Assembly: GCF_037038585.1 (NCBI RefSeq)
Contig: NC_092541.1
Coordinates: 4,839,445 to 4,903,444 of the forward strand
DNA from: Patagioenas fasciata
Taxonomy: Eukaryota > Chordata > Aves > Columbiformes > Columbidae
DNA length: 64,000 nucleotides
Direction of reading: 5' to 3'
Below the pieces are notes generated by a model that saw only the letters and a program-made list of their open reading frames with translations, made no database searches and was not told where the DNA came from. The position numbers and the translations under genes are program-made. Positions 24,816-35,640 of the stretch are shown here, piece by piece; position 1 is the first letter of the stretch, and the number at the start of each line of letters is the position of its first letter.

Positions 24816-25451
24816 ACTTCACCACAATCATTGTAGTGAAAAGGATTCAGCTCTTCCAGGGTGAAAAACCTCACATTTACTGCTGTTTCTGATCCCACAA
24901 CCATTCCTGATCCACTGGCCTCCAAAACCATCAGGTTTCCATGCTAATGTGATGCTGCCCAAGAAGACTGTGCCACCCTCCACCCAGCTGCGTTGAGCAA
25001 TGCTCAGTGTAGATTCTCCAGCATGTCACCAACAAGATCTTCCCTGCTCCACAGACCCCAACCTCGCACCACTAAAACGTTCCTTAAACTCTTGATTAAA
25101 TTATTTGATGTTTTTGGGGGACCATTTGTTTCTTAATACAAGTTTCACTCACAATTTCTTACGGTGAAATGGCTGAACATGCCTAGTTTGAACCCAAATC
25201 AGTGGTTGCTTTCAACATCAACAAGGCAAACCACTTACTGAGCTATGTCAGTGTGGGGTCAGCACATATGGTCCACTTGTCCTTGTGCTGGTGACATCAG
25301 ATTGGAAACTCTGCAACCAGTTTTAGGTCCACTAGTGAACAGGGATGTGTAGAAAGTGGACAGTGTCCAAGAGATGTGACCATGCTGGTCAGGGGCTGAA
25401 CGGCTGTGGAGAGGTGGACAGAGCTGGGCTGGGTTAGTATACAGGAAAGGA

Positions 25452-25612
25452 GGCTGAGAGTTGTCTAATAACAACCTACAACTACTTGTAGGGCACTTGT
25501 AAAAGTGATGGAGCCAAACTCTTCACAGTGGTACCAGATGATATAACAAGGGGAAACAGGTAGAGCTTGAAGGTTTTGGTTGGGCATTAGGAAAAATTCC
25601 CATTCCAGGTGC
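25452..25612 (+). mobile_element. Diverged CR1 fragment
   Basis: ACAACCTACAACTACTTGTAGGG...GGAGCCAAACTCTTCACAGTGGTACC...ACAAGGGGAAACAGG...TTGGGCATTAGGAAAAATT resembles the CR1 segment upstream of the 3' tail. It is more diverged than neighbouring copies and has no tail. Confidence 0.5.
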
Positions 25613-28600
25613 CCAGCAAGGTGGGAGGGGGTCTCATCCATGGGATTTTGTGGGGTTCAGCTCAGCAAATCCCCTGCTGCCCTGGGATGGTGCTGGGGAT
25701 GGCTCTGCCCCAAGGGATGCTGGACTACAGACCCATAAGTGTCCCTTCCCACCAGCACTGCTGTGACTTGGCATAACAGGCTCTGATTTTGGGGAAGAAG
25801 GGGAAGAATCCATCCCCTTGGTGGCTCGACATGAAGGAGAATGCTAGCAGAGGCTGCATGAGGAGCACAGGACACAACCTGGGACTGAAAGGGAGGATGA
25901 TGGGAGAACACATCTCCTGGGAGCATGATGGAAACTGCAAACGTCCGTACCTCGACAGCTACACAGACACAAGCTGATGCATAACTAAGAGAACTAAAGC
26001 ACGGCTGTGCTTTGGGACAGCATTTCAGTGATACCCGCCCGTTCCTTGTGTTTGCTACCAAGGCAAACTAGCAAGCTGCATTTTCACAAGGAGAAGACAA
26101 CCTCAGGTTTACACATGCATGAGGGCTGTTGTTGGTTGGACACAGCGAATTCACACACTAGCCTGTTTGCAGAGACTTGTTCAGATCTTGTGTCCTCTGA
26201 TGGGCTGGAGATGGCAACCACCATCTATGGGAAGTATCCTTCTTCAGACAGGACCATGGAAAATTAACAACCAGAATGCTGCAATTAACCTGAGTGTGGC
26301 TGAATTACTGTGATTCCGTTTGTGCACTGCTTGGTCTGCCTGGCAGGGATGATGAGGTCTGTGGGCTCTGGGAGGGATCAGTGCCTCGCAGGGATTGCTA
26401 CCAGAAGAGTGTAAGTTCTTTGATGTGAAAGATTTTATGCAAATATTACCAGTACAAACAGGTCCAGAATAAGACCAGAAGTGGCTTCGATGGGTGAAGG
26501 TTCATCTGGGTGACGGGATGAGTGCAAGGGCCAGGACATGTTTGGTGCTGTTACCCAGTATCAGAGTTTCAGAAAACATTGATTTCTTTAACTTTCCTCC
26601 TAACCTGAGTGTGGCTGATGCCAAACGGATGTGACCTCCCTGTCACTGGGACCAGGTTCTCTTCTCCACTTAAAACTCCAGGTGGTTGTAACCCAGAATT
26701 CCTGGGTAACTGGTGGAGAAAAGCAGGTACCGATAGGGCACAATTAATCTAGTCCATGTCAGGTTACTGTAGAGGTGAGGTATCACACTCCAGAAAAGCT
26801 CTATTGACTCCACAGAGAACTAGGGAAGGACTTCTCAAGTAGGTGAGATTAACCTGCCTTTGAGTCGCAGTGCAATGCATGTGGACTTTACTGGGTGAAG
26901 GCCAACTACAGAGCAGAATGGCCAAGGGCAGACCTCCAAGATCTGATCAAGGTCTGCGGTGAGGTTTTTGCCACATGAACTGAATTAAATCTTGTTGTTT
27001 TATTCATTTTCTTTTCCCTTATCTCCTTTTGTCCTGTGGGCATGGCATGAGCTGCACTCCTATGTATGAACTTGCCACCCATCACACACATCTCTGCATC
27101 CCCTCTGCCACAGTTCAGGGCAGTTTTCACAGTCCAGGTTGTAGCTAGGCTGGAATAAAATAAAACAAGGTGCCCCACCTGCGCTCCTGACCCAAGACCC
27201 AGATGTTCCCCCTGCCACTGACTCTACTTTTGGTTTTGCTGAGTTAGTGTTCTGACAGTTTAGCAAGTCAAATTGGTTTTGGCTTTGATCAAAAGAGATG
27301 CCACACCTGACACAAGGGAATGGGTGGGGGAGTGCTTGGCGGGGAGGACCAGGTGCTGGCAAAGGGACGTGGAGCAGCAGGTCTGCCCCTTTCTGAGAGG
27401 GGTGAGTTGTTAGGCTGACTTTGCTGCATCACGGAGCTGATCCCTTAGGTGGAAATCAGCTGAGTTTGGCTGGAGAAATGTAAAACCCCTGGAGGACACC
27501 TGATCTGAACTTCAGTGTACATCCTTTAGGTACTGCAATTATATTTGGAATACTCTAAGCCCACAAATACCTACTGAAAAGGAAAAAGATAGTGCGGAAT
27601 GCCAAAGGACAAAGCTCTTCAAGAATGATCTTATCGGAGGCCACCACCTGGCCGTGGCTGCCCAGCTGCCCTCTGTGGCACTCCGCTTTCCCCTTGCTGT
27701 GACAATACCTCTCTTTTCCCCCATTTTCGAGGCAGGAGGTAGGTTGAACTGAGTTAGGAACTGTTTGGATGTGGCCAGCTCCAAGATGAGGCTCCAGCCA
27801 GAATCAGGCTTAAGGTATCGTGACTGGCACTGACCAAAACCATGGGCAGCAGCCCAGGACACCCCTGACACTGCTGGGGCCTGGCCTGGACCTTTCACAA
27901 AACACCCCCTTTCGATACGTCTGTTGATGTGAGAGCATCTACTCAAGACTGCAGTGCAAATGTACCACTGGGTCACGCCAAAGCCTGGTGACAAATGTGA
28001 TTTCTCGAGTGGCAGATGGCTCACGCAGCAGCCACGCAGCACTTCAATGAAGCTGGCGTGGGCTGTGGGTCGTAGCCATCTACAATGGTATCTCCATGAG
28101 AATGCAACCATCTCCTTTGACATTCAGCAAAGTTAAATAAGACATCCAAGGGGAAAGAGGTCAGTGTCATGTTTATGAAATTGGATTACTCAGCTCCCAG
28201 GCTCCGAGGTTTGCCTACGGCTTCCTTCCTGGATATATTAGGGATGGTTTTGTACTTCTGTTGCCTTCAACGAGTTCTGGCGAAGTGTGTGCTGCCTTAT
28301 TCGGTCAAGAGCACAGGATGCTGCAGCCATTACTGCAGAAACTGGAGTGTTTTAAGCCTCCTTCTTGTTGTAAATAGGATGTTAAACATGGAAAGGGGAC
28401 AAAAGAGCAATAGCAGTGAGCTGAGGCAGTGGCTTATGTTGACAGTTTGATTAGTCTATTGGAAAGACTTCTGAGAGATTGTTTAGTTACAGTGAGAAGA
28501 AGGGGAAGATTAAGACACTCCGTCCAGCAGAAGAGGGCAAGACAATGGCTGGTGAGTGGGAATTCAGACCAGCAGAATGCAAAGGCACAAGTTTCAAAGA

Positions 28601-28929
28601 AAAAGACAAATGTCCAACACTTGTTGCAGAGTCTCTAATTCTGAGGGTCTTCAAATTCTGAAAAGAACTGTTTGAGCCAATACAAATGAATTCCTCACTC
28701 TTGGGGTAAAAGGATCAGATTCAGTGGATGCAGCACACAGCCCTGCCTGGCTTTGCAAGGAGGATTTTTTTTCCCTGTCCTCTGAATTCGTGACCACACA
28801 GCCTGTGTCCCATTGTGATTTCTGCCGTAATGGTGATCTGCACATATCAGTAGTGGCTGCACTGACACAGACAGCAAAAGGAGGAGGATGCGCTTGGGCA
28901 GCATTAGAGGAGCTTGGATCCAGCTGTAG
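25613..28929. other. Intron 1 stretch without recognised features
   Basis: No identifiable repeat. It contains a 194-codon minus-strand open frame (27539-28123) that I judge to be chance, and a TCF/LEF-like CTTTGATCAAAAG at 27283-27295. Confidence 0.5.
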
Positions 28930-29178
28930 TGTAAGGGGGGCGCTCCTGGGAAATCAGTGTTTCTTATTCTTCTCAGTGAGGGTGGCAGAGCCTGGCCCGG
29001 GCTGCCCAGGGGGGTTGTGGAGTCTCCTTCTCTGCAGCCATTCAAACCCGCCTGGACACCTTCCTGTGGAACCTCAGCTGGGTGTTCCTGCTCCATGGGG
29101 GGATTGACCTGGATGAGCTTTGAGGGCCCTTCCAACCCCTGACATCCTGGGATTCTGTGTGATTCTGTGATTCCCTCT
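28930..29178 (+). mobile_element. CR1 LINE 3' fragment
   Basis: CAGTGAGGGTGGCAGAGCCTGG, then CACCTTCCTGTGGAACCTCAGC, ending GGGATTCTGTGTGATTCTGTGATTC. It is the same subfamily as the minus-oriented copy at 44758-45195. Confidence 0.85.
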
Positions 29179-30944
29179 CTAAACAAGGGCTGACTACTCC
29201 ATCAGCATTCGGTAAGATGCCCTTAAATTATCAGGCGATACACATAGAATGACATAGGAGTACTGTATGGAATAAGTTTAAGCCAACTCAGTAATGTGAA
29301 ATAGCATGATAACTGAGGGTCTCTAGTTCAGGGGATGGAGGAAGGATCCTGCGTTCCCAAAATGGTTGTGCTGAATACCATCCCAGTGCAATGGCATGTG
29401 ATGCTGAAGTATTGCCCTTAAATTCAGAGAGCACTGAGGGAAGGTCCCCTGTTCCCTGCAGATTGGTTTTTTTTTGGCCCTACATCATCTGCTGGATCTG
29501 CTCTATTCCTTTCTGATCCAAACAAGCTTTGTAAAGAAATTAGCTTTAAACATTTTTCAAGTGCTCTGCCTGCAGCTTACATTGCAGGAACATCCACAGT
29601 CTGCAAACACCAGTGGAAAGCTGGGAGCTGCTCCCACCACCGCAGGTGGCCACCTTGTTCCCTCCTGTGTCCTGCAGCTTTTAGCTTCTCAGCACCTTTT
29701 TCACAGTCTCAGCTGGGTTTTGAGTCCTGATGGCTCAAGAGCAAACACAAATTCTGCTACGGGGCCTAGAGCAGTCCTGTGTATCAAGCTGGGCCAGTAG
29801 CATCTTCAGCCCCATTTACACAGCTGCTTTTAAATCTTTCCCAAGTGGGTAAAGCCATTTGTATAGGAGATCGATGTCTCTTAGACCAGGATTTCGCTTG
29901 TGGACCATTGTGGAATGTGGAGCCAGGAATACTTGGCTGTGCACTCCTAAGAGGAGTCCAGGCACCTGTATGTGCTGGAACAACAGCTCATTGCTGATGT
30001 TCCTGTAGATATGAGGAAAATCCATGTTCTTTTTGTCCGAGAAGCAGAGTTTAATTTCTCACAAGATGATGGAGAGCACTACACACCATTACTGGGAAAG
30101 TACTAAGGCAAAATTATGTCCTGGGCAGGAATTCCTGCAACTTGTGCTAAATTCCTGTTGCACTTTGTTGGAGTGAGAAGACTCCTAAGTAAAACAAAAT
30201 TAATTCCTGATCCTCAGAAATGTTCTTCATTGTACGAATATAAACTCTTTCTCAAGTCACACTGAATTACTCAGTAGTGAACATCACTCCAGTTCTCTAA
30301 AAGTGTGTTGATAGTTAAAGAAATAATGAAAGTCAGATGCTTATATCAAGCACAGAAGGAAGAGACAAGGAAGACAAAGATATTGGTTGGTTGTTAAATG
30401 ACTTATGCACAAGAGTTTTAATTGCACAGCGTAATAAGAAGATAACCCCCTCATTGCCAGCAGCTCTTCTTAGAGGCAGAATTACTGTGTTGCTGGACAT
30501 CACAGTGTCTTAAGTGGCAAAAGCAAGAAATAACAAGACTGGAAGAAGGAGGTTATAAAACCACTCAGTCTATCAGCATTAATTAATATTAATTTCCCTG
30601 CAACAATGAGATATTGTAAGATTGCGCCTATGTATAAAGTAGGATTGTCAGATTATAATTGCATTTGGTAAATGGTTTAAAATGACCTCTAGAGAAGAAA
30701 ACTACAACATCCAGAAAATCCTTAGTTAACAGATTAGAAGAAACAATTGGAACGTGTAGTCTGACTGCTGTAGAGCGATTTAAGAACTTCTCATATCCCC
30801 TCAGTGTGAGGTCTATGACTTTCATCTAGTTAAAACAACAAATAGGGATATTTTTCATGTTAAAAGGTAGATGCAGGACAACCAGACTTGAAGTACAGCA
30901 ACCACCAATACTAGAGTATGTTGGTGTTGGTTTTGACAAACCAA

Positions 30945-31050
30945 ATCTTGTAAACTTCCAAGGGTGAAGATCGCCCACCTCCACAGGAACCTGTCCCAGA
31001 GCTGTGCCATCTCCTTGAGAAATAAGTGTTCCTTAATGGCCAAACAGAAT
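30945..31050 (-). mobile_element. Possible old CR1 fragment
   Basis: CTTCCAAGGGTGAAGATCGCC..ACCTCCACAGGAACCTGTCCCAGAGCTGTGCC has the spacing and words of a minus-oriented CR1 tail (CCACCTCCCTGGGCAACCTGTTCCAGTG type) but is heavily diverged. Confidence 0.35.
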
Positions 31051-31077
31051 CCTTGAATAAATGTAGATTTGTTACCC

Positions 31078-31285
31078 TTCTTCCCCTCTAGTCAGCACTT
31101 GTGAGGCCACATGTGGAATCTCATGTCCAGTTTGGGGCTCACTAGTACAGGCACAACATGGACATACAGGTGGGAGTCCAGTGGAGACCACCACGATGGT
31201 CAGGGGCTGCTTTGAGTAGGTCATCCAGATCAGAGACCAACAAACGATCCTTTCAACCTAAATTATTCTACGATTCAATGACTCA
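31078..31285 (+). mobile_element. Old CR1 fragment
   Basis: TCAGCACTTGTGAGGCCACATGTGGAATC..GTCCAGTTTGGGGCTC is the CR1 'single-copy amplified region' wording, followed after an internal deletion by GATCCTTTCAACCTAAATTATTCTACGATTC. Diverged, with much of the middle gone. Confidence 0.65.
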
Positions 31286-32429
31286 ACAAGCACTGACAAA
31301 GCCTGGCATGCTCACCCACTCAGAGTGCAGCTGTGAAGTTCATAGTGATGGATGCTTTTCTCCAAACTGTAGATATCTAAAAGCAAGCTGTCAAAATTGC
31401 AGCTGGTTGTGCTGGTTCCTTCTCCAGTCAACAGAGAAGAACAGGCACATGTGGGAGGTTACTTTTCATTGCATTCCATGAAAAGCACCTGAGACTGGAG
31501 GTTGACCCACCTGCACTGATGCCTCATCAATCAATTCATGTTGAGAAGATGGCTGGCATAGTGAACTAACCCTTCGGTGTCCCCATTATGGCCATCTCCA
31601 CCTACGCAGGTCACTCAGGTTCCCTTCATAACAAATGAGGAAAATCATGTGCTTTAAGAACATGATGCACTGACCTGTTTTACCTGTTTAGCTCTCGATG
31701 AGGTTCTCTGGACTGCAGTCTAGACATGTGGTCCAGACACTTGGTTTTAAATTGTGCCTACACATCTGGCTCAGATGGCACTTGCTGACTTTTCATCCCC
31801 AACAGAGCTGGATGAGACTGCAAGCACAAACCATGAAGGGTGCATTATCTTTTCAAAAGGCAGGGCAGGAGAAGCCAATATGCTGTTAGAAAAGCCACAG
31901 AGAAGTTTCTCCCACAAGCTAGCACAGGAACGTGTACCTTATCCACTGCAATGCCCTGTGAAAGCCAGAATCCTGCCCACTATTCACAGAGCAACTCAGA
32001 AAATCTTGATGGTCATGGGCTGTGCTGTTGATGTCTCATTGCTCAGAGAGGGTTTGACTATAACAGAAATAACAATGCCCAGAGGACAGACTTGCCCAGG
32101 GATGAACTGGGTCCCACTATTGGTGGTACCGCTGTGAGATCCACCACAGTGCACCTTCCTCTGCACACACAAGTGCTTGTGCAGGGCAATTATGTCAGTA
32201 AGTGAGGTGGCGCTTGAGCTTCTGGGCAAGAAGGAGCTTTTCTATTAAGACGAGCAGATTTAGAGGATGACACAAGGAATGAAAGGAGTTAGAGTCCAGG
32301 CAGTGAACATTTAGCTCTGCCTTGCAATCCTAGATACAGTGTGGGCAGGTGAGAGGACTATGGAGCATTTAAATAATGTAACTGGCCTGCGCGGAGCAGT
32401 GAAACATCTGTACAGCTGATGGAGGAACA

Positions 32430-32840
32430 AAGATGTTTTGGGATTGGAGCATCTGACATACGAGGAGAGGCTGTGAGAGCTGGGACTGTGTAGCTGGGAG
32501 AAAATAAAGCCCTGGAGAGATCTTGTCAAGTGGTGGGAGACAGAGGAGAAGATGCAGCGAGACGCCTCTGAGTCGAGTGATGGGGCAATGGGGACAAACC
32601 GAAACACATTAAATTCTGTCTGAACATATGAAAATTCTTTTTTACTGTGAGGGTGTCTGAACAATGGAACAGGTTACATGAGAGCTTGGTGGAGACTTCA
32701 TCCTTGGAGATACTCGTAACCCAACTGGACACAGTCCTGGGCAACCTGCTCTGTTTCACCTTGCTTTGAGCATGTGGGTTGAACTAGGTGATCCCCAGTG
32801 GCCACTTCCAACTTCAGCTATTCCCTGATTTGATGACTAA
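32430..32840 (+). mobile_element. Old CR1 LINE fragment
   Basis: GAGGAGAGGCTGTGAGAGCTGGGAC, TCTGTCTGAACATATGAAAATTC, ACTGTGAGGGTGTCTGAACAATGG, GACACAGTCCTGGGCAACCTGC and a degenerate GATTTGATGACTAAA end. All are CR1 words with scattered substitutions. Confidence 0.75.
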
Positions 32841-34419
32841 ATACTTAATTCTTTAGCGTCACACCACAGGTTTAATGCTGAAGGACCAAAAGCATTGCTG
32901 TGGGGCTTTTGGGACAAATCTGACTGATACACTCCTGGGACTCATCATGCTATGAGGTGAGGATGGAGAGACACATAGTGGGGTGGCAAGGAGAAAGACC
33001 ACAAAGAGAAAAAGGATATACTAGATGGTTTGAATGCCATTGCCACAAAGACAATAATTCTTGCAATCACTCCTACCCATTTGCCTGGTTGAGATTTCTC
33101 AGGCAGTTGGGAGCTGGAGTTGTCATGTGCCAGCCCAGAGCCAGCACAACTGCTAGGGCAGTTCTTACCCCCCTCCCCATCTCTCATTTCTCTTCTTTCC
33201 TCCCTGTGTCCTCCCTGATCACTCCTGAGATGGGAACTGCCAAGGCAAAAATCTCAAATGTCCTAACCTCGTGCTTTTTCAATACCTGACCTAGAAAGGT
33301 TCCTGTGTCCAATTTGGGAACTGTTGAAAATCCCACCCTAAAAGACATTATCTTTCTGATGGGAGAAGGTCTCACCCCAAAGATGTCTTCCATTCACTCA
33401 GTCACAGCTTTCTTCCTCCACAAACCTCCCAGCCCTGGACTTTCCTCCTTCCCTTTGATCTGTTACTCATTGCAACCCTCTTGCCTCCTATTCCAATCTT
33501 AACTATCCCTTCACATGTCACCTACACCTCTGCTTTGCTTTCCCAACCATCCTTTTCCCTCCTTCTCTGCCTCCAAGCCATATTTCAGGTACTGAAGTGT
33601 TTCTGTCTCCTGGTCTTCATGCACCTCTTGCCGTTTTTGTCATGAGCATTGTCCCCTCTCTTTATTCTCAGCTGGCCTGCCCGCATCCTTGAAGGGACAA
33701 CCTGGCCACATGTCCTTTGCTACTGTCAACCCTCTTTGCAGCGTCCGTATTGCCTTTACTCCCCTGAAGCCCATCTCTTTCTGCATGGTCCATCCACATC
33801 CATCATGCTTGGTGTCTCCACACTAACACATCACCAGCCACTCTGTTCTTAGGATTCTTTTTCGTTATTGTTGAGTGACTGCCGCTTCCTCCCCAGACCT
33901 GCTTCTGCTTTCTGAGCTGGGCAGGTCTGAGCCCTGGCAAAGTCCAGTTCCAGCCCCACTGGTGTGACAAATGGCTTTAACGCCCTGCTTGACCATGGGG
34001 TGAGTGAGCAGGCAGCAAGAGGCACAATTAACCCACCTCCAAATCTTGTGGAACTTCCTGAGGTGTTTCCTCAATTGACCCAGTCAGCCAATGTTCACAT
34101 TTGCGTATGTTTTTCGTATTACCCCACTTATCAGGATCTGGTGGCAGTGACCACACTGCCTGCCTGGCCCTAGAAGGACCTTTGGAGCAGAGCAGGACAG
34201 GAGCGTCAGCAGAGAGGGGTCATGGCTGTAGCACTGGTGGCCTTGGAGCCTGCTGGTGACGTGAGTGATTGCTGGGGGGATTCCAGGACAGGACCTGAAT
34301 GCTCCTCAGATCAGAGTGGATATGATTCACAGTACAGCTGAGACCTTTGGGCCTCAAGTGGCCTTGTGGAGAATTTCCTCTCCCAACCCAGATAGAGGAG
34401 GGAACTTTGTCAAACTGAC

Positions 34420-34776
34420 AGAGAAGGCTCTGGAGACACCTTATCGTGGCCTTTCTGGTACTTGAAAGGGACCGATAAAAAGATGGGGACAGACTTTTAA
34501 GCAGGGCCTGTTGTGATAGGACAAGGGGTGATGGTTTTAAGCTAAAGGAGGGAAATTCAGGTTGGCCATGAGGAAGGAATTGTCCCTGAGGGTGGTGAGA
34601 GCCTGGCCCAGGTTGGCCAGAGAGGTGGTGGATGAACCATCCCTGGAGACATCCCAGGCCAGGCTGGACGGGGCTCTGAGCAACCTGAGCTGGTGAAGAT
34701 GTCCCTGCTCATGGCAGGGGTGGCACTGGGGGGGCTGGGAAGGTCCCTTCAACACAAACCCTCCTGTGATTCTAAA
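34420..34776 (+). mobile_element. CR1 LINE 3' fragment
   Basis: It starts near AAGGCTCTGGAGACACC, passes GGGCCTGTTGTGATAGGACAAGG and the GAGAGCCTGGCCCAGG block, and ends ACCCTCCTGTGATTCTAAA. High identity to 7800-8114. Confidence 0.9.
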
Positions 34777-35032
34777 TCCCCCTCTCATTTTTGTGGGATT
34801 GCCCAGCCAGAGATTGGGGTCAGACCTGAGCTGTTCACCTGCACCAAGACCAGTTCCCTCCAACGTCAGAAACCCTTTGCCCGGGGAGTCCCCACAACAA
34901 AGGGCTTCACAGCAGGGCAAGCAGATCCCTCTAAATTACTATAATTTCCCCTTGTCTAAGCACGGCGTTGAGCAAACGAATCTGCTGTTGCATCCCTCGC
35001 ATTATCTCTCTGCCCACCGGCGTGTGGATTAG

Positions 35033-35048
35033 TGTTGCTGCAGCAACA
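35033..35048. promoter_or_regulatory. Palindrome resembling an RFX X-box
   Basis: TGTTGCTGCAGCAACA is a perfect 16-base inverted repeat. Its GTTGC..GCAAC half-sites fit the loose RFX X-box pattern, apart from the T in GTTGCT. It lies 450 bases from the POU palindrome, in CR1-free sequence. Confidence 0.3.
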
Positions 35049-35299
35049 GCACTTTTGTAAGATGAGCCCATTCTGGGAGAGCTGCTCCAGTTTGGGTGAC
35101 TCAGGGCTCTGTCATGGGCTTGAAAGTGATTTGGCATCTGCCTCCACCCCTTTGTCTTGGCATCGCACACGGTTCGGCTCTGGCTTATTTTGCCAGCAAA
35201 TGCTGGAAAAATGGGGGGGGCAGGGAGGAACGGGGCTTGGGAGCTGGAGTCTGCTTTTCCTCCTAACAAACACAGCCTGAATAAAGTTGCTGACAAGGG

Positions 35300-35640
35300 T
35301 GTGTGTCCGGGAACAGGGCTCCTTTATTGTCCTGTGTATCAGATATAAATGTTATGTTCAGTAATGCCTGGTCAAAGCAATGTCACTCTCAGTTTAGAAA
35401 ACACAATCAAGTGATTTGCCATGGGAGAGAACCTATTCGGCAGGGACTGTGATAATATTATTCGCCCAGGAATTTACATAAATGCATATGATTTGCATAT
35501 GCAAATGGAGGTTTCCAGGCTGTGACCGCAATAAACACAGCAAGATTTTCAGCCCTGAAAAATCTTTCCTCTAAAGAGAGCTGCTGAAATTCGTTTGCAG
35601 ACTTGCTCGCTCCATACCAGCGAGTCCTGGCAGGACGGTA
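35300..35640. promoter_or_regulatory. Candidate intronic enhancer with SOX-like and POU palindrome motifs
   Basis: A repeat-free stretch of intron 1. It has a SOX-like CCTTTATTGTCC (35321-35332; ACAATA on the other strand), TGATAATATTATTC (35450-35463) and a perfect 16-base palindrome ATTTGCATATGCAAAT (35491-35506), which joins two POU octamers head-to-head. Function is inference from motif content. Confidence 0.35.

Noticed and set aside
27539..28123. 194-codon minus-strand open frame in intron 1
   Set aside because: No recognisable domain, irregular composition with many Trp/His/Cys, no nearby promoter or splice context. In 64 kb read in six frames one such frame is plausible by chance.
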